Assembly: GCF_900115345.1 (NCBI RefSeq)
Contig: NZ_FOWC01000002.1
Span: 310,001-374,000 of the forward strand
DNA length: 64,000 bases
Reading direction: 5' to 3'
Source: Amycolatopsis rubida
GTDB taxonomy: Bacteria; Actinomycetota; Actinomycetes; Mycobacteriales; Pseudonocardiaceae
Made by a program: the position numbers and the translations under genes. A model generated the notes under the pieces. The model saw nothing but the letters and a program-made list of their open reading frames with translations, was not told the origin of the DNA and ran no database searches. How positions within the stretch are numbered: position 1 is the stretch's first letter; every line of letters starts with the position of its first letter. Of the stretch, positions 40,522 through 49,152 are shown piece after piece.

Positions 40522-41473
40522 CCCGCGAGGGACCCGCGCCGCGCCGCCGCGGCTGCAGCGCGAGCCGCGGGTTCACCGTGGTCACCTCGAACCGGCTGGT
40601 GGTGGCTCGGACGCGGCCGAACAGCGTGTCCGGCCCGGCCACCCACAGCTTGCGCACGCCGAGCTGTTCGAGCGACGAGACGACGTCCGGCCAGCGCAGC
40701 GGCTCGACGATGCTGTCCAGCAGCATCGTGCGGACCTGCTCGCCGGACCGCAGCACCGAACCGTCCTGGTCAGCGATGATCGGAAGGAGGGGATCATGGA
40801 AGTCGAGGCCGCCGAGCACCTCGTCCTCGGCCTTGCGCCGCAACGCGCCGAACGCGCGCGAGTGCAGCGGAGGACGCATCGTGTACAGCGACAGCCCGCC
40901 CATGCTCCGCACGGTCTGCTTGAGCCAGTCGAGGTTCCGCTCCCGCACCGAGACCATGTAGAAGTCGTGGTCGATATAGCAGGAGATGTCCGACCATTCG
41001 CCGCGCCCGTCCAGTTCGGCCAGCGCGTCGCGCAGTTTCTCCTCCGGCGTGCGGACGAACGAGTGCGTGACGACGTCGGTGTGCTCGGTCGCGAAGAACT
41101 CGTCGAGGCACTGCGCGAGCTTCGCGGTCATCCACACCGCGTCCGGGAAAGTCAGCGAACCGGCGTACACACTGGCCGGCTTCTCGCCGAAACTCGGGCC
41201 GGTGCAGTAGTCCGGGCTCATCCCGTACTCCTGTTCGGCCCACTCGGCGAGCGCGACGCAGGTGAGCATGAACCCGACCTGGGCGTACTCGGAGTAGTCG
41301 CCCTCGGCCTCGCGGAAGCGGTCGACCAGCGAGTAGCCCAGCCGGTCGTCGGCGTCCTTGATGAGCCTGCGCGCGAACGGGTTGATGAGCAGGAACTTGC
41401 CGAAGTCGGCGAACCGGCACGGGCTCATCCCGGGGAACACGACCGCCGATCCGGCCTGGCTGGCCTCATCCAT
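40514..41473 (-). CDS. Stand-alone acyltransferase loading the starter onto the PKS (VinK-type)
   Basis: 319 residues of the malonyl-CoA:ACP acyltransferase fold. The nucleophile motif is GPSFGE (usual GHSxGE), and the catalytic histidine is probably the one in RPPLHSRAF. The GPSFGE variant marks the group that transfers an aminoacyl or dipeptidyl unit between carrier proteins instead of malonyl from CoA. It therefore explains how the bare loading ACP of the large PKS receives its starter. The ATG lies inside the end of the peptidase gene (8-base overlap), so the two are co-expressed. Confidence 0.9.
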   Translation of the reverse strand: MDEASQAGSAVVFPGMSPCRFADFGKFLLINPFARRLIKDADDRLGYSLVDRFREAEGDYSEYAQVGFMLTCVALAEWAEQEYGMSPDYCTGPSFGEKPASVYAGSLTFPDAVWMTAKLAQCLDEFFATEHTDVVTHSFVRTPEEKLRDALAELDGRGEWSDISCYIDHDFYMVSVRERNLDWLKQTVRSMGGLSLYTMRPPLHSRAFGALRRKAEDEVLGGLDFHDPLLPIIADQDGSVLRSGEQVRTMLLDSIVEPLRWPDVVSSLEQLGVRKLWVAGPDTLFGRVRATTSRFEVTTVNPRLALQPRRRGAGPSRVS

Positions 41474-42404
41474 GACTGGCGACCTCTCTTTCGGCGGGAG
41501 AATGGACTTCCTGCAGGAATCCCAGCAGGATTTCGCGGAACCGCTGCGGTTCCTCGAGATGGGGAACGTGGCTCGATTCCGGGAGGATCTCCCAGCGCAC
41601 GTCGTGGATCCGGTCGTAGTACGGCTGCACAGTGGCCGGGGTGGCCTCGTCGTGCGCGCCGGAAATGAGCAGGGTCGGCACCTCGATGTCGTCGAGACGG
41701 TCGATCACCGAGTAGTCCGCGAGCGTGCCGGAGACGGTGAACTCGCTGGGCCCGTTCATCACCGAGTAGACGGTGTTGTTGTCGGCCATCTCCATGAACG
41801 ACGCGAGATAGTCGGCGGGCCACGGCAGCACCCGGCAGACGTGCCGGTCGTAGAAGACGCGCATGAGGTCGAAGTACTCCTGCGTGTCCGTCGTGCCGGC
41901 GGCTTCGTGCGCCCGCAGTCCCTCGTCGACGCCGGGCGGGAGCAGCGCGCGCAGCCGGTCCATCTCGCTGCGCCACAGCTCGTACGAGGCGGGCGAGTTG
42001 GCGATCACCAGCCCGCGCAGGCCGTCCGGGCGTTCGGCGGCGTGCCGCGCGACGACCAGCCCGCCCCAGGATTGTCCATAAAGGACGTAGTTGTCCTCGA
42101 TGCCGAGCCGGTGCACCAGGTTGTCCAGCTCGTCGCCGAACAGCTCCGGGTTCCAGAACCCGGGGCCGGCGTCCGGCAGCCTGCTCGATCCGCCGCTGCC
42201 GAGCTGGTCGTAGTGCACGACCGGGAATCCGTGCTCGGCGAGTTCGGTCAGGCTCAGCAGGTAGTCGTGCGTGCTGCCCGGCCCGCCGTGCACCACGACC
42301 ACGGCGGGCGCCGCCCCTCCCGGTTGCCCGGTGACCCGGTACCAGGTGCGGTGCTCGCCGAACGGGACCCAGCCTTTCGCGGTGGGCGCCACGGCCATGC
42401 TCAT
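41466..42404 (-). CDS. Proline-iminopeptidase-like hydrolase removing the capping residue (VinJ-type)
   Basis: 312 residues of the alpha/beta-hydrolase fold. The oxyanion segment is VVHGGPGSTHDY, the nucleophile is in YGQSWGG, the acid in SGAHDEATP and the histidine in SSHVPHLEEP. Members of this group release N-terminal residues. In macrolactam pathways the relative takes off the terminal amino acid from the finished chain so that the amine can close the ring. Starts ATG 42404 and GTG 42407 are both possible behind GGAGG. A cluster motif lies upstream at 42492. Confidence 0.9.
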   Translation of the reverse strand: MSMAVAPTAKGWVPFGEHRTWYRVTGQPGGAAPAVVVVHGGPGSTHDYLLSLTELAEHGFPVVHYDQLGSGGSSRLPDAGPGFWNPELFGDELDNLVHRLGIEDNYVLYGQSWGGLVVARHAAERPDGLRGLVIANSPASYELWRSEMDRLRALLPPGVDEGLRAHEAAGTTDTQEYFDLMRVFYDRHVCRVLPWPADYLASFMEMADNNTVYSVMNGPSEFTVSGTLADYSVIDRLDDIEVPTLLISGAHDEATPATVQPYYDRIHDVRWEILPESSHVPHLEEPQRFREILLGFLQEVHSPAEREVASHG

Positions 42405-42491
42405 CACCTCGTTCGCCTCCCTCGTCCTTCTCCGGCGCAGCGCGGCCGGATCCGGTTACCTGTCTATCCGTCGGCGCCCGCGCGCCACCAG

Positions 42492-42511
42492 CCCCTAAGG
42501 GGCGTCTAAAG
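42492..42511. promoter_or_regulatory. CCCCTAA-TCTAAAG pair between the peptidase and glycosyltransferase 2 genes
   Basis: CCCCTAAGGGGCGTCTAAAG, with CTAA cores 11 bases apart, in a divergent intergenic region. This is one of the clearest examples of the cluster element. Confidence 0.6.
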
Positions 42512-42544
42512 CCGAGCCAAATCAACTTTCCCCGCGACCGATTC

Positions 42545-42555
42545 AGGGGTCCCCT
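42545..42555. promoter_or_regulatory. Palindrome AGGGGTCCCCT upstream of glycosyltransferase 2
   Basis: An 11-base palindrome 77 bp before the glycosyltransferase start, comparable to AGGGGT-N5-ACCCCT at 5428-5444 before glycosyltransferase 1. Confidence 0.4.
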
Positions 42556-42632
42556 ACCGGGTGGGCGAGGCGGTGGCCCGGCCCTACCGTTTCCGTTGTC
42601 CCGCCGCACCTACGAATCCCGGAGCTGCCGCG

Positions 42633-43895
42633 ATGCGCGTGATGCTGATGGTCCTCCCGACGAGGACGCACGTTTACAGCATGGCTCCGGTGGGCTGGGC
42701 GCTGGCCGCGGCAGGGCACGAGGTGCGCTTCGTCGGGCAACGCAACCCGCGCGAGGTCGCGTCGTTCGCCGAGACCGGGCTGGACGCCATGTGGTTCGGC
42801 GACGAACTCGACCTCGCCCGGCACCGCAGGCTCCAGGTCGATCGCAACAACGCGAGGCAGGGCGACTTCCGGATCTCCGAAAGCCGTCCCGAGCGCTACA
42901 CCGACGAGTACGTGCGCAACGTGTACGAGCACTGGGTCGACGTGTTCCGCTGGACCACTCCGGATTCGCTGCTCGACGAACTCGTCGTCTTCGCCCGCCA
43001 ATGGCAGCCGGACCTCGTGGTGTGGGACCCGGTGATCTACGCCGCGCCGATCGTCGCGCACGCCCTCGGGGTGCCGCACCTGCGGATGATCGACGCCGCC
43101 GACCAGACCGCCCGCATCGGCGCGCAGTACCGCGACCGCAGAGCCAGCCGTCCTGAGGACACCTCGCCGGACCCGTTCGTGACGTGGATGTCCGCCGCGG
43201 TCGGCCGGTTCGGCGCCGACTACGACGAAACCCTGCGCTACGGCGTGCGGACCATCGACTGCCATCCGTCGTATCTGCGGTACGACGGCGTGGACGTCGA
43301 CTACGTCCCGGCCCGGTTCGTGCCGCAGGACAAGCCGGCGGCGATCCCCTCGTGGGTGCTGGAGCAGCCGGAGCGGCCGCGGGTGATGCTCGCCCTCGGC
43401 AGCTCGGACCGGCAGGTGCCCGGCATCGCGGAGACCGCCGCCGGGGACCTGCTGGACGGCCTCGCCGGCCTCGACATCGAGGTGATCGCCACGGCGGACG
43501 CGAGCCGGCTCGCGTCCGTGCGCGCGATCCCGGACAACGTCCGCGCGGTCGATCCCGTGCCGATGAACGAACTCCTCGCCTCGTGCTCCGCGATCGTGCA
43601 CCAGGGCGACGGCGCGACGATCGGCAGCGCGGTCGTGCACGGCGTCCCGCAGCTGGTCATCCCGGACGCCACGTGGAGCGAACGCTGCTCGGCGGTGGCT
43701 CAGGCGAAGCGCGGCAACGGTTTGCTGGTGGACCTCGGGGACGTGACGCCCTCCAGGGTCCGCGCGGGAGTGTGCCGCTTGCTGGAAGAACCGTCCTTTC
43801 GCGAATGCGCGCTCGAAGTGCGCGACGAAATGCTGGCGACGCCCACACTCGACGACCTCGTACCGGAACTGGAACGGATGGCGCGATGCCCGTGA
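42633..43895 (+). CDS. Macrolide-type glycosyltransferase 2 (GT1 family)
   Basis: 420 residues, colinear with glycosyltransferase 1 and very similar throughout. The start RVMLMVLPTRTHVYSMAPVG is shared, and the donor-site segment is HQGDGATIGSAVVHGVPQL, with Asp where copy 1 has Gly. The ATG follows GGAG. Its stop lies 10 bases inside the kinase gene, the same overlap as in the first pair. Substitutions in the donor loop could mean a different sugar or acceptor. Whether both copies are needed for the final product cannot be decided from sequence. Confidence 0.93.
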   Translation: MRVMLMVLPTRTHVYSMAPVGWALAAAGHEVRFVGQRNPREVASFAETGLDAMWFGDELDLARHRRLQVDRNNARQGDFRISESRPERYTDEYVRNVYEHWVDVFRWTTPDSLLDELVVFARQWQPDLVVWDPVIYAAPIVAHALGVPHLRMIDAADQTARIGAQYRDRRASRPEDTSPDPFVTWMSAAVGRFGADYDETLRYGVRTIDCHPSYLRYDGVDVDYVPARFVPQDKPAAIPSWVLEQPERPRVMLALGSSDRQVPGIAETAAGDLLDGLAGLDIEVIATADASRLASVRAIPDNVRAVDPVPMNELLASCSAIVHQGDGATIGSAVVHGVPQLVIPDATWSERCSAVAQAKRGNGLLVDLGDVTPSRVRAGVCRLLEEPSFRECALEVRDEMLATPTLDDLVPELERMARCP

Positions 43896-45001
43896 CGCGG
43901 CCGCCGACCATGCGGGCGATCGGGTTTCTCGTGCTGAGCCTCCCGATCCGGCTCGTCGCGTTCGTGCTGATCCTGGTGACCATGCTGGTCGGCGTCGCGA
44001 CGACGATGCTGTGGATCGGCATCCCGGTCCTGCTGGTCGCGACCTCGCTGATGCGTTCGTATTGCGCCTTCGAACGACGCTGGGCACGCCAGATGCTCGG
44101 CGTCGCGATCGCCGAACCGGCCCGCCGGCCACCGGCCGGACCGGGCATGCTCGCGGTGTGGCAGGCGCGGTTGCTCGACGCCGCCACGTGGCACGAGTTC
44201 GCCTTCGTGCTCATCGCTTTTCCGTTGGGCATCGTGGAATTCGTGGCGGGCGTCGTGTCCATCGCAGCACCTCCTTTCGGGATTTTCGTGGCACCGCGCA
44301 TCGGGGCGGTGCACGGCGAGCTGGCGACGTCGTTCCTCGGCCCGAACCGCACCGCGCAACTGGAAGCGCGCACGCAGCAGCTGCGGAACTCCCGAGCACG
44401 CGGAGTCGACGCGGTGGAGGCCGAACGGCGCCGGATCGAACGAGACCTGCACGACGGCGCGCAGCAGCGGCTGGTGTCCGTCGCGATGAGCCTGGGCCGC
44501 GCCCAGCTCAAACTCGATCTCGACGACCCGACCGCGGTCCGCGAACTCATCGGAGCCGCGCACGCTGACGCCAAACTCGCTGTCTCGGAGTTGCGTGACC
44601 TCGCGCGCGGCATCTACCCGCCGGTGCTCCAGGATCGCGGCCTGGACGCAGCGTTGTCTTCTCTTACCGCAAGAATGCCTATCCCTGTTGAGGTCGAGGT
44701 TACCGTACAACCCCGGCCGCCCGCACCTGTCGAGACGACGACTTATTTCATCGTGAGCGAAACGCTCACCAACGTGACCAAACATTCCGGCGCCGACCGC
44801 GCGTCCGTGCGAGTGACCCGTGACGACGACACCGTAGTCGTCGAGATCACCGACAACGGCCACGGCGGCGCCTCGATGCGCCCCGGCGGCGGCCTGGCCG
44901 GATTGGCCGACCGCGCCGCCACGATCGACGGCGTGCTCACCGTCGTCAGCCCCGCCGGCGGCCCCACCGTCGTGCGGGCCGATCTGCCCGTCCGCTGGTG
45001 A
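43886..45001 (+). CDS. Sensor histidine kinase 2 (NarL-family type)
   Basis: 371 residues with the same plan as kinase 1: hydrophobic sensor segments at about 12-55 and 105-140, the phosphoacceptor ERDLHDGAQQRL near 185, and ATPase motifs SETLTNVTKHSGAD and DNGHGG. It is five residues shorter in the loop after the phosphoacceptor helix. It overlaps the glycosyltransferase gene by 10 bases and is followed 23 bp later by its response regulator. The pairing with a sugar transferase is unusual and suggests sensing of the product or of its intermediates. Confidence 0.93.
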   Translation: MPVTRPPTMRAIGFLVLSLPIRLVAFVLILVTMLVGVATTMLWIGIPVLLVATSLMRSYCAFERRWARQMLGVAIAEPARRPPAGPGMLAVWQARLLDAATWHEFAFVLIAFPLGIVEFVAGVVSIAAPPFGIFVAPRIGAVHGELATSFLGPNRTAQLEARTQQLRNSRARGVDAVEAERRRIERDLHDGAQQRLVSVAMSLGRAQLKLDLDDPTAVRELIGAAHADAKLAVSELRDLARGIYPPVLQDRGLDAALSSLTARMPIPVEVEVTVQPRPPAPVETTTYFIVSETLTNVTKHSGADRASVRVTRDDDTVVVEITDNGHGGASMRPGGGLAGLADRAATIDGVLTVVSPAGGPTVVRADLPVRW

Positions 45002-45024
45002 ATCCTGTTGTGGAGGCAAGAGAA

Positions 45025-45678
45025 ATGCGCGTCGTGATCGCGGAAGACTCGGTGCTGTTGCGCGCCGGGGTGCAAAGCCTGCTCGCGGACGTCGGCATCG
45101 AAACCGCCGCCGCGGTCGACAACGGCGACGATCTGCTGGTGGCCATCCGAGACCACCGCCCCGACCTGGTCATCGCCGACGTCCGCATGCCGCCGACGTT
45201 CACCGACGAGGGCCTGCGCGCGGCTTTGGCCGCCCGCAAGGAAATCCCCGGCCTGCCGGTGCTGGTGGTGTCGCAGTACGTCGAAGGAAGCTATGCGGTG
45301 GACCTGATCGCGGAAGGCACGTCCGGCGTCGGCTATCTGCTGAAGGAACGAGTCGCCGACGTCGCCGACTTCCTGGAAGCAGTCCGCCGCGTCGCCGGCG
45401 GCGGTTCAGCCATCGACCCGGACGTCGTGGCACAGATGCTGTCCCGCAGCCGGGATCCGCTGGAGGCGTTGACCGCACGGGAAACCGAGGTGCTCGCCCA
45501 GATGGCGCAAGGCCTGTCGAACACGGCCATCGCCAAGGCTTTGGTGGTGACGCAGGGAGCGGTGGAAAACCACATCAGCAACATCTTCGCGAAGCTGGGC
45601 CTGGAGGCCAGCCGGGACCAGAACCGCCGCATCCGCGCCGTCCTGACCTACCTGGACAGCACCGCGGTCCACGCCTGA
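45025..45678 (+). CDS. NarL/LuxR-type response regulator
   Basis: 217 residues. The receiver domain has the acidic pocket in VVIAEDS, the phosphoacceptor Asp in VIADVRMPP, and the lysine in YLLKERV. The C-terminal LuxR HTH is LTARETEVLAQMAQGLSNTA then IAKALVVTQGAVENHISNIF. The ATG at 45025 has GGAGG 8 bases before it; a GTG overlapping the kinase stop (44998) is less likely. It is the partner of kinase 2 and may serve kinase 1 as well. It is a second candidate for binding the cluster motif. Confidence 0.93.
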   Translation: MRVVIAEDSVLLRAGVQSLLADVGIETAAAVDNGDDLLVAIRDHRPDLVIADVRMPPTFTDEGLRAALAARKEIPGLPVLVVSQYVEGSYAVDLIAEGTSGVGYLLKERVADVADFLEAVRRVAGGGSAIDPDVVAQMLSRSRDPLEALTARETEVLAQMAQGLSNTAIAKALVVTQGAVENHISNIFAKLGLEASRDQNRRIRAVLTYLDSTAVHA

Positions 45679-46005
45679 TTCACCGGATCGATACCGTGCA
45701 AATGTTCGAGCGGCGGCGGTAGCTTGGGGATATGGATCTTGGACCTGTTCCCCTGTCGTCCGTTGTGGACGAAGTAGTCGTTCTCTTGTGGCGCAAGACT
45801 TCTGTCACTCGCGCTGCCGCCACTCGCACCTCTGCCACCCGCCGCCGATCGCTCCTGCCTTCCAGCTCAGCCCTTCGCCCGAGCCGGCTGTTCCGAAGAC
45901 GCGCATTCCGCGCAGCTGCCGAAACCGGAACCGCGGTGCTGCGAAAAGCCCGCATCGCACTGCGTCGATGCGGGCCCCGCTCCCTCACACTATGGACGGG
46001 GCAAG
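45679..46005. other. Intergenic region without a convincing gene
   Basis: 327 bp between the converging response regulator and carboxylase epsilon genes. Apart from the hairpin at 45948-45975 I see nothing. An open frame beginning at 45732 on the plus strand has the composition of a high-GC shadow frame and runs antisense through the carboxylase genes. Confidence 0.5.
45948..45975. terminator. Hairpin terminator behind the carboxylase operon
   Basis: 10-bp arms GCCCGCATCG and CGATGCGGGC around an 8-base loop. On the minus strand the stem is followed by CTTTTC, so it should terminate the thioesterase-carboxylase transcript. Confidence 0.65.
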
Positions 46006-46728
46006 CTACCGCGCCCGCCAGCTCGTCGCCGGAACAAACCTTGCCAACGGTTGCCGAGGTGACGGCACAGCAGTTTCCTCGCGCCCAGCCCCCGCTGCCT
46101 GACCGACAGCCGCCAATGCCACCAGCAGCGCAGCCACTTCAACGTCGTCCGGGTTCCCGCGCACCACACGTACTGCGGGCGCTACCACTGCAGCGCGCTG
46201 TTCACCGCACGCCCCAACAGCTTCCGCACCAACCACACCCGCAGACGCTGTCACCGCGTCACGCCGTTCACCTCGCCCCCCAACAGCTTCCCCACCAGCC
46301 ACACCCGCAGACGCCGCCAGCGAATCACCCCGCTCGCCTCGCCCCCCAACAGCTTCCCCACCAGCCACACCCGCAGACGCCGCCAGCGAATCACCCCGTT
46401 CGCCACGCACCCCAACAGCTTCCCCACCAGCCACACCCACAGACGCCGCCAGCGAATCACACCGTTCCTCACGCGCAGAAGCAACCTCCAGGCCAACAGC
46501 TTCCCGCGACGCCGCAGGAAGCTTCGTCCTGGCCGCACCTGCGCCCCTTGCCGCCTCGCACCGGTCACCGCGCGTCCCGGCAGCCCGGCCCAAACCACCC
46601 GGCACCCCGCCGGGCTCGCCCCGCGCACCCGACTCGCCAACCGAGGCAAGAACCTCCGATCCCGCCCCCAGATCCGCCGCCTCCATCACATCCCCCGTAC
46701 CTAGACGCGCGACCCGGACCCCCATCAC
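46006..46728 (-). CDS. Acyl-CoA carboxylase epsilon subunit with an expanded repeat region
   Basis: 240 residues; usual epsilon subunits have fewer than 100. The last 55 residues carry the family pattern VRVVRGNPDDVEVAALLVAL...W near the end. This fits its place: the GTG overlaps the stop of the beta subunit. The N-terminal 170 residues are Ala-, Gly- and Glu-rich, with about four tandem 22-residue units like GERGDSLAASAGVAGGEAVG. Epsilon subunits assist and stabilise the carboxyltransferase-biotin carboxylase complex. The repeats may be a spacer. Alternatively, the true start is internal and the repeats are untranslated. Confidence 0.7.
   Translation of the reverse strand: MMGVRVARLGTGDVMEAADLGAGSEVLASVGESGARGEPGGVPGGLGRAAGTRGDRCEAARGAGAARTKLPAASREAVGLEVASAREERCDSLAASVGVAGGEAVGVRGERGDSLAASAGVAGGEAVGGRGERGDSLAASAGVAGGEAVGGRGERRDAVTASAGVVGAEAVGACGEQRAAVVAPAVRVVRGNPDDVEVAALLVALAAVGQAAGAGREETAVPSPRQPLARFVPATSWRAR
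46215..46478. repeat. Four tandem 66-bp repeats inside the epsilon gene
   Basis: The string CAACAGCTTCC recurs at 46215, 46281, 46347 and 46413, exactly 66 bp apart; units two to four are nearly identical. The period is a multiple of three, so the frame is kept whatever the copy number. Confidence 0.9.
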
Positions 46729-48293
46729 ATCGGCGGGTTCCCGTGCTTGCGCGCCGGAACCTCGGCGTGCTTGGCCCGCAACATCGCCAGCGACCGGATC
46801 AGCATCTCCCGCGTCCGGCCGGGCTCGATCACGTCGTCGACCAGTCCGCGTTCAGCCGCGTAGTACGGATGCATCAGCTCGGTCTTGTACTCCTTGATCT
46901 TCTGCCGCCGCACCGCCTCCGGGTCGTCGGCCGCGTTGATCTCGCGACGGAAGATCACATTCGCCGCACCCTCGGCACCCATCACCGCGATCTCGTTCGT
47001 CGGCCAGGCGAGCGAAACGTCCGCGCCGATCGACCGCGAATCCATCACGATGTACGCGCCGCCGTAGGCCTTCCGCAGGATCACCTGCACCCGCGGCACT
47101 GTCGCGTTGCAGTAGGAGTACAGCAGCTTCGCACCGTGCCGGATGATACCGCCGTGTTCCTGGTCCACCCCGGGCAGGAAGCCGGGCACGTCGACCAGCG
47201 TCACCAGCGGGATGTTGAACGCGTCGCAGGTTTGCACGAACCGCGCGGCCTTCTCGCTCGCCTCGATGTCGAGCACGCCGGCGAGCGTCGCAGGCTGGTT
47301 CGCCACGATCCCGGCCACGTGCCCGTCGAGCCGGGCCAGTGCGCACACCACGTTCGTCGCCCACCCGGCGTGTACCTGAAGAAACTCGCCGTCATCGACG
47401 ATTTTCTCGATCACCGCACACATGTCGTACGCGCGGGCCGCGTCGGTCGGCACCACCTCAAGCAGTTCGTCCGTGCGGCGGTCCGCCGGATCGGCCGTCG
47501 GCTCCACCGGCGGCACCTCGTTGTTGTTGGACGGCAGCAACGAAATCAGGTACCGCACATCCTCAAGACAGCTGGGTTCGTCGTCATAGACGAACGCGGC
47601 GACCCCCGATGTCGAGGCGTGCACGTCCGCGCCGCCAAGACCGTTCTGGGTGATCTCCTCGCCGGTCACCGCGTGCACCACGTCCGGGCCGGTGATGAAC
47701 ATCTGCGAGGTTTCGCGCACCATGAACACGAAATCCGTCAACGCGGGCGAATAGGCGGCGCCGCCCGCGCACGGGCCGAGCATCACCGAGATCTGCGGAA
47801 TGACCCCCGAAGACCGGGTGTTGCGCTGGAAAATGCCGCCGTACCCGGCGAGCGCCGTCACGCCCTCTTGAATCCGCGCACCGGCACCGTCGTTGAGCGA
47901 CACCAGCGGAGCACCGGCCGCCGCGGCGAGATCCATCACCTTGTGGATCTTCTGTGCGTGCGCCTCGCCGAGCGCGCCGCCGAAAATGCGGAAGTCGTGG
48001 GCGTACACGAAAACCGTGCGTCCGTACACCGTTCCCCAGCCGCACACCACGCCGTCCGAGTACGGCTTGCGGTGTTCGAGGCCGAAACCCGTCGCGCGAT
48101 GCCGACGCAAGGACTCGATCTCGGTGAACGAACCCGGGTCGAGAAGCAGTTCGACGCGCTCGTGCGCGGTCAGCTTGCCGCGATCGTGCTGCCGGGCGGT
48201 CGCGGCGTCGTCGGGACCGCGGCGTGCGGCTTCCTTGATCTCCCGCAGTTCCTCGAGTTTGCTGTCGAATCCGACCGCCAGTGCCTCAGACAT
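46725..48293 (-). CDS. Acyl-CoA carboxylase beta subunit (carboxyltransferase, PccB/AccD type)
   Basis: 522 residues from MSEALAVGFDSKLEELREIK, preceded by AAGGGG. It has the two crotonase-like halves of biotin-dependent carboxyltransferases, with oxyanion segments such as GGAAYSPALTDF and GGAYIVMDSRSIGAD. It would make malonyl-CoA or methylmalonyl-CoA together with a biotin carboxylase alpha subunit encoded elsewhere. The start overlaps the thioesterase stop by 8 bases and the epsilon gene overlaps its end, so the three are one operon. Because all visible ATs look malonyl-specific, a malonyl-CoA supply role would fit. Housekeeping function is equally possible. Confidence 0.93.
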   Translation of the reverse strand: MSEALAVGFDSKLEELREIKEAARRGPDDAATARQHDRGKLTAHERVELLLDPGSFTEIESLRRHRATGFGLEHRKPYSDGVVCGWGTVYGRTVFVYAHDFRIFGGALGEAHAQKIHKVMDLAAAAGAPLVSLNDGAGARIQEGVTALAGYGGIFQRNTRSSGVIPQISVMLGPCAGGAAYSPALTDFVFMVRETSQMFITGPDVVHAVTGEEITQNGLGGADVHASTSGVAAFVYDDEPSCLEDVRYLISLLPSNNNEVPPVEPTADPADRRTDELLEVVPTDAARAYDMCAVIEKIVDDGEFLQVHAGWATNVVCALARLDGHVAGIVANQPATLAGVLDIEASEKAARFVQTCDAFNIPLVTLVDVPGFLPGVDQEHGGIIRHGAKLLYSYCNATVPRVQVILRKAYGGAYIVMDSRSIGADVSLAWPTNEIAVMGAEGAANVIFRREINAADDPEAVRRQKIKEYKTELMHPYYAAERGLVDDVIEPGRTREMLIRSLAMLRAKHAEVPARKHGNPPM

Positions 48294-49056
48294 GCGCGCG
48301 CCCCTTGTCGACAAGCCGATCGGTCAAGTGCCGGAGAATCACGTCCTGGTGGCGGGTCAGGAAGAAATGCCCGCCGGCGAGCGGAACCAGCTCGAAGCCC
48401 GCCGAGGTGTGCTCGCTCCACGACCGGACCTCGTCGACCGAGGCGACCGGGTCGGCGGTACCGGTGAACGCGACCACCGGGGCGGCCAGCGGCGGGCCCG
48501 GCTGATACCGGTAGGTCTCCACGGCACGATAGTCGTTGCGCACCACGGGAAGGATCATCCGCACGACGTCGTCGTCGCCGAGCAGGTCCATTTCGGTGCC
48601 GCTCAACCGGCGCAGTTCGTCGATCACGCCGTCGTCGGTGCGGGTGTGCACGTTCTCGTTGCGATGCCGCGACGGGGCCCGGCGGCCGGAGACGAAGAGC
48701 GTGTGCACTTCGGTGCCCGCGGCCTCCAGCCGCCGGGTCACCTCGAAGGCGATCATTCCGCCCATGCTGTGCCCGAAGAGCGCGAGCGGCCGGTCGTCGC
48801 GGCCGCGCAGCAGCTCGGCGATCCGGTCGGCCAGCGCATCGATGGTGGTCAGGAACGGTTCGTGCCGCCGGTCCTGGCGCCCCGGGTACTGCACCGCCAG
48901 TACCTCGATGTCCGGCGTCAGCGCCCGCGAAACCGGGAAGTAGAACGGAGCCGAACCTCCGGCGTGCGGCAGGCACACCAGCCTTGCCTTCGCCTCGGGC
49001 GACGTGTGGAAGCGGCGAAACCAGCTGTCCTCGTCAGAATTCGCACTACCCGTCAT
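48286..49056 (-). CDS. Type II thioesterase
   Basis: 256 residues, the normal length. LVCLPHAGGSAPFYF opens the fold, the nucleophile is in LFGHSMGGMIAFE, the aspartate in GTADPVAS and the histidine in LAGGHFFLT. Such enzymes clear stalled or wrong acyl groups from carrier proteins of polyketide synthases. The start MTGSANSDEDSW follows GGTGGG; longer frames run through the promoter. It is first in the operon with the carboxylase subunits, behind a CCCCTAG repeat like that of the cluster genes, which ties this operon to the pathway. Confidence 0.92.
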   Translation of the reverse strand: MTGSANSDEDSWFRRFHTSPEAKARLVCLPHAGGSAPFYFPVSRALTPDIEVLAVQYPGRQDRRHEPFLTTIDALADRIAELLRGRDDRPLALFGHSMGGMIAFEVTRRLEAAGTEVHTLFVSGRRAPSRHRNENVHTRTDDGVIDELRRLSGTEMDLLGDDDVVRMILPVVRNDYRAVETYRYQPGPPLAAPVVAFTGTADPVASVDEVRSWSEHTSAGFELVPLAGGHFFLTRHQDVILRHLTDRLVDKGRAHV

Positions 49057-49152
49057 GTCGTCCCACCGCCTTTCCGACGTCTGCGCCGGGACGACCCGGC
49101 CACGGATCCTTCTTCGCCGACCCACGGTAACCGCGCCCACCGCGCGCAACGA

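Noticed and set aside
46215-46478. Possible CRISPR-like array
   Set aside because: The 66-bp units are directly adjacent with no unique spacers, and they keep a reading frame within a carboxylase subunit.
45732-48467. 911-codon plus-strand frame across the carboxylase genes
   Set aside because: Pro- and His-rich translation with no ribosome site or domain; its repeats are the antisense of the epsilon repeats, and the minus strand carries clear carboxylase proteins.
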